From Pseudomonadota bacterium (GTDB lineage: Bacteria > Pseudomonadota > Gammaproteobacteria > Steroidobacterales > Steroidobacteraceae), in NCBI GenBank assembly GCA_016720075.1, contig JADJXW010000005.1:62001-126000 (forward strand): a DNA stretch of 64,000 bases, written 5' to 3'. Position 1 is the first letter of the stretch, and each line of letters begins with the position of its first letter. Positions 47,375-55,674 of the stretch are shown one piece after another. Position numbers and translations under genes: made by a program. The notes beneath the pieces were generated by a model. The model worked only from the letters and a program-made list of their open reading frames with translations. It was not told where the DNA came from and did no database searches.

Positions 47375-48088
47375 ATGGGCGAGGAATTGTGGTCGCAGGA
47401 GCTGCGGGGCGGTACGCACTGGTCCGGCGTCATCCGTCGTGGCCTGACGCTGCGGCTGACCGCCCTGGGTGACAACGCGAACGTCGCGGCGCTCTTCTAC
47501 AGCCATGAGCAGCCACTGGAGCGCTACAACATGGCCGACACGCTCAAGGCCCAGCACACGGCGCACCTGACCACCGGCTGCGTGTGCTTCTCGGACATGG
47601 GCCGGGTGCTGTGCGCCATCAGCGCCGACAGCACGGGCTGGCATGACCCGCTGTGCGGCCTGACCGACAAGGCGATGATCGAGGCGCAGTACGGAGTCAC
47701 ATCATTCCAGGCGCACCGCAACGAGCGGTATGTCAGCGGCCGCGAAGCCATGCTGGTGGAGATGGGCAAGTACGGCCTGGCCGAGCGCGACCTGGTCGCG
47801 AACATCAATTTCTTCAGCAAGGTCACCGTCGATGACAGCGGCGCGCTGGCGCTGCAGCCCGGGCATTGCCGCGCCGGCTGCACGGTGGACCTGCGCTTCG
47901 AGATGGACACCATCGTGCTGCTGCATGCCGGGCCGCACCCCCTGGCGCGCGGCCCGCGCTATGCGCCCGCGGGCGTGATGCTGTCGGCCTGGCGCAGCGC
48001 GCCGATGGCTGCCGATGATCCCTGCCGCAGTCGTTGCCCCGAGAACGAACGCGGCTACCTCAACACCGAGCGATACCTGGCTGCATGA
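47375..48088 (+). CDS. DUF1989 urea-carboxylase-associated protein 2; carboxyguanidine deiminase subunit
   Basis: A 237-residue protein of the DUF1989 family, now known as one of two subunits of carboxyguanidine deiminase, which converts carboxyguanidine to allophanate in guanidine degradation. Family blocks are LRLTALGDNANVAALFYSHE, the conserved ERYNMADTLKAQHT, FSDMGRVLCAI and LVANINFFSKVTVDDSGAL, ending in CPENERGYLNTERYL. I chose the ATG at 47375, which follows a GGAGCGAGGG ribosome-binding site and lies after the predicted sigma-54 start; longer in-frame openings overlap that promoter. The stop overlaps the next ATG (ATGA), consistent with a heteromeric enzyme made in equal amounts. Confidence 0.9.
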   Translation: MGEELWSQELRGGTHWSGVIRRGLTLRLTALGDNANVAALFYSHEQPLERYNMADTLKAQHTAHLTTGCVCFSDMGRVLCAISADSTGWHDPLCGLTDKAMIEAQYGVTSFQAHRNERYVSGREAMLVEMGKYGLAERDLVANINFFSKVTVDDSGALALQPGHCRAGCTVDLRFEMDTIVLLHAGPHPLARGPRYAPAGVMLSAWRSAPMAADDPCRSRCPENERGYLNTERYLAA

Positions 48089-48711
48089 GCGACTCCACCA
48101 TGGCACTGATCGACACGGTGATACCTGCCGGCGAGCCCTGGATGGGCATCGTGAAGGCGGGCCACCTGCTGCGCATCGTCGACCTGGAGGGCAACCAGGC
48201 CGTCGACACGCTCTTCTACAGCGCCGCCGACACGCACGAGCACTACAGCGCGCAGAACACCATCCAGTCGCAGGGCAACATCTACCTGACCAACGGCTCG
48301 GTGCTCAGGAGCAATCGCGGCCGCTCGATGCTGCGCATCGTGCAGGACACCTGCGGTCGGCACGACACGCTGGGCGGCGCCTGTTCGGCGGAAAGCAACA
48401 CCGTGCGCTACGCGCTCGACAAGCGCCACATGCACAGCTGTCGGGACAGCTTCCTGCTGGCCCTGGCCCGGCATGACGAAGACCTGTGCAAGCGCGACCT
48501 GCCGAGCAACGTGAACTTCTTCATGAACGTGCCCGTGACGCCCGACGGCGGCCTGAGTTTCGCAGACGGCATTTCCGCCGCGGGCCGGCATGTCGAGATG
48601 CAGGCGCTGATGGACGTGCTGGTGCTGATCTCCAACTGCCCGCAGCTGAACAACCCGTGCAACGCGTACAATCCGACACCGGTGCGGGTACTGAGTTGGA
48701 ACAGCGCTTGA
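48085..48711 (+). CDS. DUF1989 urea-carboxylase-associated protein 1; carboxyguanidine deiminase subunit
   Basis: A 208-residue partner of the preceding protein. DUF1989 signatures: IPAGEPWMGIVKAGHLLRIV, GNQAVDTLFYSA, ERYS-like HYSAQNTIQSQGNIYLTNGS, CSAESNTVRYALDKRHMHSC and SNVNFFMNVPVTPDGGLSF, with several Cys/His that could hold a metal. Start is the ATG at 48085 in ATGA overlap. It precedes the carboxylase gene by 85 bases, the same gene order as in characterised guanidine-degradation clusters of pseudomonads. Confidence 0.9.
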   Translation: MSDSTMALIDTVIPAGEPWMGIVKAGHLLRIVDLEGNQAVDTLFYSAADTHEHYSAQNTIQSQGNIYLTNGSVLRSNRGRSMLRIVQDTCGRHDTLGGACSAESNTVRYALDKRHMHSCRDSFLLALARHDEDLCKRDLPSNVNFFMNVPVTPDGGLSFADGISAAGRHVEMQALMDVLVLISNCPQLNNPCNAYNPTPVRVLSWNSA

Positions 48712-48796
48712 CGCCCGACACCCGCCGGCGGGACGACCCGCCGCGCGCATCCCTCATTGCCGGGACGGCCTGGCGCAGAACCCAGGGAGCTGCGCA

Positions 48797-51700
48797 ATGT
48801 TCCGGAAAGTCCTGATCGCCAACCGTGGCGCCATCGCGTGCCGCATCCAGCGCACGCTGGCGCGCCTGGGCGTTGAATGCACCGCGGTGTACTCCGATGC
48901 CGACGCGCACGCACCGCATGTGCGCAATGCTGATGACAGCGTGCGGCTGGGCGCCGAGCCGGCCGCCGAGAGCTACCTGCGCGCCGACGCCATCATCGCG
49001 GCAGCCCTGGCGACGGGTGCCGAGGCCATTCATCCCGGCTACGGCTTTCTGTCAGAGAACGCCGACTTCGCAGCTGCCTGCGAGGCCGCCGGCATCGCCT
49101 TCGTCGGGCCCACGCCCGCGCAGATGCGCAGCTTCGGCCTGAAACACAGCGCGCGCGCGCTGGCACAGCGCAACGGCCTGCCGCTGCTGCCGGGCAGCGC
49201 GCTGCTGCCGGACCTGGCGACGGCGCTCGACGAAGCCCGGCGCATCGGCTTCCCGGTGATGCTGAAGAGCACCGCCGGCGGCGGCGGCATCGGCATGCGG
49301 CTGTGTGCCGATGCCGACGAACTCACGCGCGCCTTCGACGCGGTGCGGGGCCTGGCCACGGCCAACTTCAGCGATGGCGGCGTGTTCCTCGAGAAGTTCG
49401 TGCGCAACGCCCGGCATATCGAGGTGCAGCTGTTCGGCGATGGCCACGGCAACGTGATCGCGCTGGGCGAGCGGGACTGCTCGATGCAGCGGCGCAACCA
49501 GAAGGTACTGGAAGAGGCGCCTGCCCCGGGGCTGTCGGCCGCGCAGCGCGCTGCGCTGCATGAGGCGGCCATTCGCCTGGGCCGCGCCGTGAACTACCGC
49601 TCTGCCGGCACGGTGGAGTTCGTCTACGACGCCGACGAGAGCCAGTTCTACTTCCTGGAAGTGAACACGCGCCTGCAGGTGGAGCATGGCGTCACCGAGG
49701 AAGTCTTCGGCGTGGACCTGGTGGAATGGATGCTGCGCGTCGCCGCGGGCGAATCGCCTGACCTGGCTGCCGCGCATCCGGCGCCGCGCGGGCATGCGGT
49801 GCAGGCACGCGTGTATGCAGAGGATCCGGCGCGCGGGTTCCGTCCCTCCAGCGGCCTGCTCACCGATGTGCTGTTTGCGGACGGACTGCGGGTCGATGCG
49901 TGGGTGGAAACGGGCACCGAGGTCACCACCTGGTACGACCCGATGCTCGCCAAGCTCATCGCCTGGGCGCCGACGCGTGATGAAGCCATCGACGCCCTGG
50001 CAGCGGCGCTGTCGAAGACGCGCATCCACGGCATCGAGACCAACCTGCCCTTCCTCGGGATGCTCACCGGCAACGCCGCGTTCCGCGCCGGCACACCCAC
50101 CACAGCGCTGCTGGCAACACTGCCGTTCGCAACACCGGGCATCGAAGTGCTCAAGCCGGGCACGCTGACGACGGTACAGGACTGGCCGGGTCGTGGTGGC
50201 TATTGGGACGTCGGCGTTCCGCCATCGGGACCGATGGATGCGCGCTCGCTGCGACTGGCCAATCGCATCGTGGGCAACCCCGAAGGCACGGCTGGGCTCG
50301 AGATGACGGCCACCGGCGCCACTCTGCGTTTCACGGTGGACGCGCTGGTTGCCATCGCGGGCGCCACCATGTCCGCCGCAGTCGATGGCGTGCCTGTGTC
50401 CACCTGGCAGCCGCTGCAGGTCAGGGCCGGCAGCACACTGGCATTGGGACGCATCGAAGGCGCGGGCCAGCGCTGCTACCTGGCCGTGCAGGGTGGATTC
50501 GATCTGCCGCAGTACCTGGGCAGCCAGTCCACGTTCACGCTCGGGCAGTTCGGCGGCCACGGCGGCCGCGCGCTCAGGACCGGTGACGTGCTGCGGCTGG
50601 TGCGGGACGCGCCCGACATGGCGCTGGCCGGGTCGATGGATCCGACGCTCGCGCCGCGCCTTGACTCGCGGTACGAACTCGGGGTTGTCGAAGGACCGCA
50701 CGGCGCTCCGGATTTCTTCACTCCCGGCGACATGGAAGCCTTCTTCGCCACCGACTGGGAAGTGCACTACAACTCCAGCCGCACCGGCGTGCGCCTGATC
50801 GGCCCGAAACCGCAATGGGCGCGCAAGGACGGCGGCGAGGCCGGGCTGCATCCCTCCAACATCCATGACAACGCCTATGCGGTGGGCACCATCGACTTCA
50901 CCGGGGACATGCCGGTGATCCTGGGACCGGATGGCCCCAGTCTCGGCAGTTTCGTGTGCCCCGCCACCATCTGCCTTGCGGACCTGTGGCAGGTGGGACA
51001 GCTGCGGCCCGGGGATCGCGTCCGTTTCCATCCGGTCACGATCGAGCAAGCGCGGCAGCAGCTCATCCGCCAGGACCTCGAGATCTCCACGCTCGCGGCC
51101 CAGCGCGCACCGCCGACTGAGTCGCGCCGCAGCCGTCCCACAGCCGGCAATCCGTCGGTCCTCATCCAGTGCCCGGCCACGAACCGGCACGAGGCCATCT
51201 GCATACGACGGTCCGGCGAGGACAACCTGCTGGTGGAATTCGGCGCGGCGGAACTGGACCTGGTGCTGCGCTTCCAGGTGCAGGCGCTGTATGAATCACT
51301 GCGCGATGCGCCCACGCCGGGCCAGCGGGAACTCACGCCGGGCATTCGCTCGCTGCAGGTGCACTTCGATCCGCGCCGGCTGACATCCATGCAGATGACC
51401 GACGCGGTGCTGCGTGCGCTTGCCGACCTGCCCGCGGTGGACTCGATGCGGGTCGCCAGCCGCATCGTGCACCTGCCGCTGTCCTGGGATGACCCTGCCA
51501 CGCGGCTGGCCACGCAGCGCTACATGGATTCGGTTCGTGCCGATGCGCCCTGGTGCCCGGACAACATCGAGTTCATCCGTCGCATCAACGGGCTCGATTC
51601 GGTGGACGAGGTGCGCCGCATCGTCTTCGATGCAAGCTACCTGGTGATGGGCCTGGGAGATGTGTACCTGGGCGCGCCCGTCGCCACTCCGCTGGACCCG

Positions 51701-52411
51701 CGCCACCGACTGGTCACCACCAAGTACAACCCCGCCCGCACCTGGACGCCGGAGAACGCCGTGGGCATAGGCGGCGCCTACATGTGCGTCTATGGCATGG
51801 AAGGACCCGGCGGCTACCAGTTCGTGGGCCGCACGGTGCAGATGTGGAACCGGTTCCGGCAGAGCGAGGCGTTCACCGACGGCAAGCCCTGGCTGCTGCG
51901 GTTCTTCGACCAGATCCGCTTTCATCCGGTCACCGCCGACGCGCTGCTGAAGATGCGTGCGGAGTTTCCGTACGGCCGGCATCACATCGACATCGAGCAG
52001 ACAACGCTCTCGCTGGCGGACTACCAGGGGTTCCTGCGCCAGAACTCGGCATCGATCGACGCGTTCCGTCACCGGCAGCGCGCGGCGTTTGGCGCCGAGC
52101 GGCAGCGTTGGCGCGAAGCCGGCATGGTGGAACACGCGCCGCAGGAAACCCCTGCAACCGAAGCTTCGCTGGTTCTGCCCCCGGGTTCGACCGGCATAGC
52201 CGCGCCGGTGGCGGGAAACGTCTGGCAGGTCCGCGTGCAGCCCGGCCAGCGCGTCGTGGCCGGAGACGAACTGGTGGTATTGGAGGCCATGAAGATGGAG
52301 ATCAGCGTGCGCGCGGAAACCGCAGGCGTCGTCGCGGCCCTGTGCTGCGCCAAGGGGCGACCCGTGCACGCGGGTGAGGTCCTGGTGGCCGTGACGCCGG
52401 AGGCCAAGTGA
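48797..52411 (+). CDS. Biotin-dependent guanidine carboxylase (urea carboxylase family)
   Basis: A 1204-residue multifunctional enzyme that carboxylates guanidine (or urea) with bicarbonate and ATP. Domains: biotin carboxylase 1-450 (IANRGAIACRIQRTLARLG, ATP-grasp KSTAGGGGIGMRL, EVNTRLQVEHGVTE); KipA/AHS2-like carboxyltransferase about 455-780 (TTVQDWPGRGGYWDVGVPPSGPMD in part); KipI/AHS1-like about 800-1010; C-terminal biotin carrier with Lys1166 in EAMKME. GGGAG precedes the ATG at 48797. The two DUF1989 genes and a guanidine-I riboswitch nearby favour guanidine over urea as substrate; the carboxyltransferase residue that separates the two activities needs an alignment to call. Its stop overlaps the next gene by 1-4 bases. 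Confidence 0.92.
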   Translation: MFRKVLIANRGAIACRIQRTLARLGVECTAVYSDADAHAPHVRNADDSVRLGAEPAAESYLRADAIIAAALATGAEAIHPGYGFLSENADFAAACEAAGIAFVGPTPAQMRSFGLKHSARALAQRNGLPLLPGSALLPDLATALDEARRIGFPVMLKSTAGGGGIGMRLCADADELTRAFDAVRGLATANFSDGGVFLEKFVRNARHIEVQLFGDGHGNVIALGERDCSMQRRNQKVLEEAPAPGLSAAQRAALHEAAIRLGRAVNYRSAGTVEFVYDADESQFYFLEVNTRLQVEHGVTEEVFGVDLVEWMLRVAAGESPDLAAAHPAPRGHAVQARVYAEDPARGFRPSSGLLTDVLFADGLRVDAWVETGTEVTTWYDPMLAKLIAWAPTRDEAIDALAAALSKTRIHGIETNLPFLGMLTGNAAFRAGTPTTALLATLPFATPGIEVLKPGTLTTVQDWPGRGGYWDVGVPPSGPMDARSLRLANRIVGNPEGTAGLEMTATGATLRFTVDALVAIAGATMSAAVDGVPVSTWQPLQVRAGSTLALGRIEGAGQRCYLAVQGGFDLPQYLGSQSTFTLGQFGGHGGRALRTGDVLRLVRDAPDMALAGSMDPTLAPRLDSRYELGVVEGPHGAPDFFTPGDMEAFFATDWEVHYNSSRTGVRLIGPKPQWARKDGGEAGLHPSNIHDNAYAVGTIDFTGDMPVILGPDGPSLGSFVCPATICLADLWQVGQLRPGDRVRFHPVTIEQARQQLIRQDLEISTLAAQRAPPTESRRSRPTAGNPSVLIQCPATNRHEAICIRRSGEDNLLVEFGAAELDLVLRFQVQALYESLRDAPTPGQRELTPGIRSLQVHFDPRRLTSMQMTDAVLRALADLPAVDSMRVASRIVHLPLSWDDPATRLATQRYMDSVRADAPWCPDNIEFIRRINGLDSVDEVRRIVFDASYLVMGLGDVYLGAPVATPLDPRHRLVTTKYNPARTWTPENAVGIGGAYMCVYGMEGPGGYQFVGRTVQMWNRFRQSEAFTDGKPWLLRFFDQIRFHPVTADALLKMRAEFPYGRHHIDIEQTTLSLADYQGFLRQNSASIDAFRHRQRAAFGAERQRWREAGMVEHAPQETPATEASLVLPPGSTGIAAPVAGNVWQVRVQPGQRVVAGDELVVLEAMKMEISVRAETAGVVAALCCAKGRPVHAGEVLVAVTPEAK

Positions 52412-54198
52412 TGCGGCTGGATATCGCGAGCCTCGGCGCGGCCTATCGCGCCGGCACCTGCACGCCGCATGACGTCGTCGACCAGGTGGTCGAATGCATG
52501 CGGCGGAACGCGTCGAACCCGATCTGGATATCGCGTTTCGACGCAGAGGCGCTGCACGCGAGGGCGCGCCAGCTTGCCGCGCTGCCACCGTCTTCGCTGC
52601 CGCTCTACGGCATTCCCTTTGCGGTGAAGGACAACATCGACGTGGCCGGGCTGCCCACGACGGCAGGCTGCCCCGATTTCTCGCACACGCCGGCCGCATC
52701 GGCCGCCGTTGTGCAGAAACTGGTGGATGCCGGCGCCATCGTGCTCGGCAAGACCAACCTCGACCAGTTCGCCACGGGCCTCGTCGGCACGCGCTCGCCG
52801 TATGGCATCTGCCGCAATGCCTTCGATCCGGAGTTCATCAGCGGTGGATCTTCCAGCGGCTCTGCGGTCGCCGTGGCGCTGGGCATGGCCAGCTTCGCGC
52901 TCGGCACAGATACGGCGGGCTCCGGGCGCGTGCCTGCGGCGTTCAACAACCTCGTCGGCTACAAGCCGACATTGGGCAGGTTGAGCACGCGCGGCATGCT
53001 GCCTGCATGCCGCTCGCTGGATGCTATCTCCATCTTCGCCCTCACCGCGGCCGACGCGCAGGCCGTTGGCAACGTGGCCGGCGGAGTTGATTCCGGGGAT
53101 CCCTGGTCTCGCCCCTTCGCGCCCACTGCCGATCGCTACTGGTCTCAGCGCGGCGCGCGCGTGGCGGTGCCGGCGAAGCACCAGCTGGAGTTCTTCGGCA
53201 ATGCGCAGTACGCGCGGCTGTTCGATGCGGCCGTCGAGCGCGCGGTGCAGGCCGGCTGCAGCGTGCACGAGGTGGACATCGAACCGCTGCTGCAGACGGC
53301 GCGCCTGTTGTACGAAGGTCCGTGGGTGGCCGAGCGCTATCTGGCCACGCGCGCGCTGATCGAATCCCGGCCCGAAGCCATGCACGCGGTGACCCGCTCC
53401 ATCATCGAGGGTGGCCGCAAGGCCAGCGCGCTGGATGCATTCTCCGCGCAGTATCGACTCGCGGAACTGCGCGCGGCCGCGCGCACGCTGTGGCTGGGCG
53501 CCGATGCGCTGCTGCTGCCCACCGCCGGCACGCACTACCGGGTCGACGAGGAACAGGCCGAGCCGCTGCGCCTGAACAGCAACCTCGGCCGGTACACGAA
53601 CTTCGTGAACCTGATGGACCTGGCCGCGGTGGCAGTGCCTGCGGGATTCACGGCCAGCGGCCTGCCATTCGGCGTCACGTTGGTAGGCAGGGCATGGGAA
53701 GACGAAGACCTGCTGTGTCTCGCCGAGCGACTTCACATCCTGAGTGGAGCCACGCTCGGCGCCACTGGCCACACGCTGCCCGAAGGCAACCGGATTCCGG
53801 CGCAATCAGAAGGCTGGATCGATGTGTCCGTCTGCGGCGCTCACATGCTGGGCCTGCCGTTAAATGGCCAGCTCACTTCGCGTGGCGCCTGGCGCATCGC
53901 CAGCACGCGCACCGCGCCCTGCTATCGCCTGTACGCGCTGCCGGGTGGACCGCCCGCGCGGCCGGGCCTGGTTCGCGATGCCGCAGGCGGCGCCGTCGAG
54001 ATGGAAATCTGGCGCATGCCGCAGGAGCATTTCGGCTCGTTCGTGCAGGGCATCCCCTCGCCGCTCGGCATCGGTCGCGTGCGCACGGAATCCGGCACCG
54101 AAGTGGCGGGTTTCCTTTGCGAGACCGCGGGCATCGAAGGCGCCGTGGACATCACGCGCTTCGGTGGCTGGCGCGCGTATCTCGCGCGCCAGGGTTGA
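52411..54198 (+). CDS. atzF: Allophanate hydrolase
   Basis: Amidase-signature enzyme splitting allophanate into ammonia and CO2, the final step that releases nitrogen from guanidine. It has 595 residues. The Ser-cisSer-Lys triad is visible: Lys73 in PFAVKDNIDV, GGSSSGSAVAVALG (cis-Ser) and the nucleophile in TDTAGSGRVPAA. The C-terminal 130 residues (VSVCGAHMLGLPLNGQL, WRMPQEHFGSFV, GWRAYLA) form the AtzF-specific second domain. The start is the ATG at 52411, overlapping the carboxylase stop; the GTG at 52408 is an alternative. It ends 11 bases from the convergent lipid gene. Confidence 0.93.
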   Translation: MRLDIASLGAAYRAGTCTPHDVVDQVVECMRRNASNPIWISRFDAEALHARARQLAALPPSSLPLYGIPFAVKDNIDVAGLPTTAGCPDFSHTPAASAAVVQKLVDAGAIVLGKTNLDQFATGLVGTRSPYGICRNAFDPEFISGGSSSGSAVAVALGMASFALGTDTAGSGRVPAAFNNLVGYKPTLGRLSTRGMLPACRSLDAISIFALTAADAQAVGNVAGGVDSGDPWSRPFAPTADRYWSQRGARVAVPAKHQLEFFGNAQYARLFDAAVERAVQAGCSVHEVDIEPLLQTARLLYEGPWVAERYLATRALIESRPEAMHAVTRSIIEGGRKASALDAFSAQYRLAELRAAARTLWLGADALLLPTAGTHYRVDEEQAEPLRLNSNLGRYTNFVNLMDLAAVAVPAGFTASGLPFGVTLVGRAWEDEDLLCLAERLHILSGATLGATGHTLPEGNRIPAQSEGWIDVSVCGAHMLGLPLNGQLTSRGAWRIASTRTAPCYRLYALPGGPPARPGLVRDAAGGAVEMEIWRMPQEHFGSFVQGIPSPLGIGRVRTESGTEVAGFLCETAGIEGAVDITRFGGWRAYLARQG

Positions 54199-54202
54199 AC
54201 AG

Positions 54203-54221
54203 CCCGCGGCTACGCCGCGGG
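54203..54221. terminator. Hairpin between converging atzF and the serine-palmitoyltransferase-like gene
   Basis: CCCGCGG and CCGCGGG arms with a 5-base loop, centred on the 11-base gap and including the stop codon of the minus-strand gene; a weaker outer pairing (GTTG with CAAC) extends it. It has no T run on either side, so it may act as a bidirectional Rho-independent-like or 3'-end stabilising stem. Confidence 0.4.
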
Positions 54222-55409
54222 ACGCAACCGGGCGGCGAGCTGCTCGAAGGCCTCGATCATGCGCGAGATCTGCGCATCGGTATGCGCGGCCGAGAGGCTG
54301 ATGCGCACGATGTTGAGTCCCGCGGGCGTGGCCGGCGGCACCATCAGGTTGGTGTAGATGCCGGCATCGAGCAGCCCCTGCCAGTGGGCGATGGCGTCCT
54401 GACGCTCGCCAAACACCAGCGCGGTGACCGGACCGGGATCCTTCGATCCGGTGCGATATCCCAGCCGCGTGACGGCTGCATTGAAACGCCCGATGTTCTT
54501 CCACAGCTGCGCGCGCAGATCGTCCCCGCGCAGCAGCCGGGACAGCGCCGCGCGCGCCGCAGCGATGACCGGCGGCGGCGGCGAGGCGGTGAAGATATAG
54601 GGCCGGCTGCCCAGGCGCAGCAGCTCGAAGTCCGGATGGCGGCTGACGCAGAATCCGCCCACGCCACCCAGACTCTTCGAGAAGGTGCCCACCACGAAGT
54701 CCACGCGATCAAGCAGGCCCAACTCGGCGCAGATGCCGACGCCCTTCGGGCCGTACATGCCGAAGGAATGGGCTTCATCGACGATGATCATCGCGCCGTG
54801 CTGGCGCGTAACTTCCACCAGTTCGGTCAGCGGCGCCCGGTCACCCAGCACGCTGTACAGGCTTTCGACCACCACCAGCGTCTTCTTCGCCTCTTCGCCC
54901 AGTCGCTCCAGGCGACGCGCGAGGTTCTCGGGGTCGTTGTGGCGGAAGCGGATGGTGGTGGCCATGCTCAGCCGGCAGGCATCATGGATGCTGGCGTGGC
55001 TGTCGGCATCCACCATCAGGAACTCGCCCTGCCCCGCCAGCGCCGAGATGGCGCCCAGGTTGGCCTGGTAGCCGGTGGAGAACACGATGGCCGCGGGCCA
55101 GCCGAAGGCCTCGGCGAACTCGCGTTCCAGCGCGCGATGGCCGGCGTAGTTGCCGCTGGCCATGCGCGAACCGGTGGTGCCGGTGCCGAGCTCATCAACC
55201 GCCTTGATGGCCGCTGCGCGGCATTCCGGATCGAACGTGAGTCCCAGGTAATTGTTGGTGCCGGCCAGCAGCACCGTCCGGCCGTCGATGACGCCCTCGG
55301 TGGCCGAGTGGATGGCATCCATGGGCGTGGCCACCGAAGGCACCTTGCCGCTGGCCGCCAATGCGCCACGCAGCTCGGCCAGCGGCGCGAACTTGTCGAG
55401 AAGTGTCAT
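54210..55409 (-). CDS. Serine palmitoyltransferase-like alpha-oxoamine synthase
   Basis: PLP enzyme that condenses an acyl thioester with an amino acid, losing CO2; the closest relatives by eye are bacterial serine palmitoyltransferases that make 3-ketosphinganine. It has 399 residues from the ATG at 55409 (GAGG upstream). SPT-like blocks: LAGTNNYLGLTFDPE, GTGTTGSRMASGN, FSTGYQANLGAISALAGQGE, DADSHASIHDACRLS, IRFRHND, VDEAHSFGMYGPKG, PLP lysine in VVGTFSKSLGGVGGF, RPYIFTASPPPP. The FSTGYQANLG and DADSHASI wording separates it from 2-amino-3-ketobutyrate ligase and 8-amino-7-oxononanoate synthase. The ACP and acyl-AMP ligase just upstream would supply an acyl-ACP. Ceramide synthase and ketosphinganine reductase genes are not in the window. 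Confidence 0.87.
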   Translation of the reverse strand: MTLLDKFAPLAELRGALAASGKVPSVATPMDAIHSATEGVIDGRTVLLAGTNNYLGLTFDPECRAAAIKAVDELGTGTTGSRMASGNYAGHRALEREFAEAFGWPAAIVFSTGYQANLGAISALAGQGEFLMVDADSHASIHDACRLSMATTIRFRHNDPENLARRLERLGEEAKKTLVVVESLYSVLGDRAPLTELVEVTRQHGAMIIVDEAHSFGMYGPKGVGICAELGLLDRVDFVVGTFSKSLGGVGGFCVSRHPDFELLRLGSRPYIFTASPPPPVIAAARAALSRLLRGDDLRAQLWKNIGRFNAAVTRLGYRTGSKDPGPVTALVFGERQDAIAHWQGLLDAGIYTNLMVPPATPAGLNIVRISLSAAHTDAQISRMIEAFEQLAARLRPAA

Positions 55410-55416
55410 GTTGTCC

Positions 55417-55668
55417 TCAAGCCTCGCCGGCAACCCGCCGGACGCTCTGGCACAGGTCATCGAGCGTGCGCGCCTCGGCGATCGTGGCCACCGGAATGGA
55501 AATATCGAGGCGATCCTCGATCTCCATGATCATGTCCATCACCTGCGCGGAATCCAGCCCCAGCTCGCTGGCCAGGTGCGTGCTGCCATCGACAGCGCCG
55601 ATGTCGGGACAGGCGATCTTGAGCGCCTCGCGGACGACTCGCTCTACTTTGTCTGTTGATTCAACCAT
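55417..55668 (-). CDS. Dedicated acyl carrier protein
   Basis: An 83-residue acidic helical carrier. The phosphopantetheine site is Ser40 in ELGLDSAQVMDMIMEIED, where the usual DSL is DSA. It differs from the fatty-acid ACP (no DSLD/E TVE context), marking a specialised carrier. It lies 6 bases after the acyl-AMP ligase stop and 7 bases before the SPT-like gene, so the three are clearly one operon in which the ligase loads and the SPT unloads the ACP. Confidence 0.9.
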   Translation of the reverse strand: MVESTDKVERVVREALKIACPDIGAVDGSTHLASELGLDSAQVMDMIMEIEDRLDISIPVATIAEARTLDDLCQSVRRVAGEA

Positions 55669-55674
55669 AAGAAT

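Noticed and set aside
54210..55409. 2-amino-3-ketobutyrate CoA ligase (kbl)
   Set aside because: No tdh neighbour; diagnostic wording around TGYQANLG and DADSHASI matches serine palmitoyltransferases, and it is coupled to its own ACP and acyl ligase.
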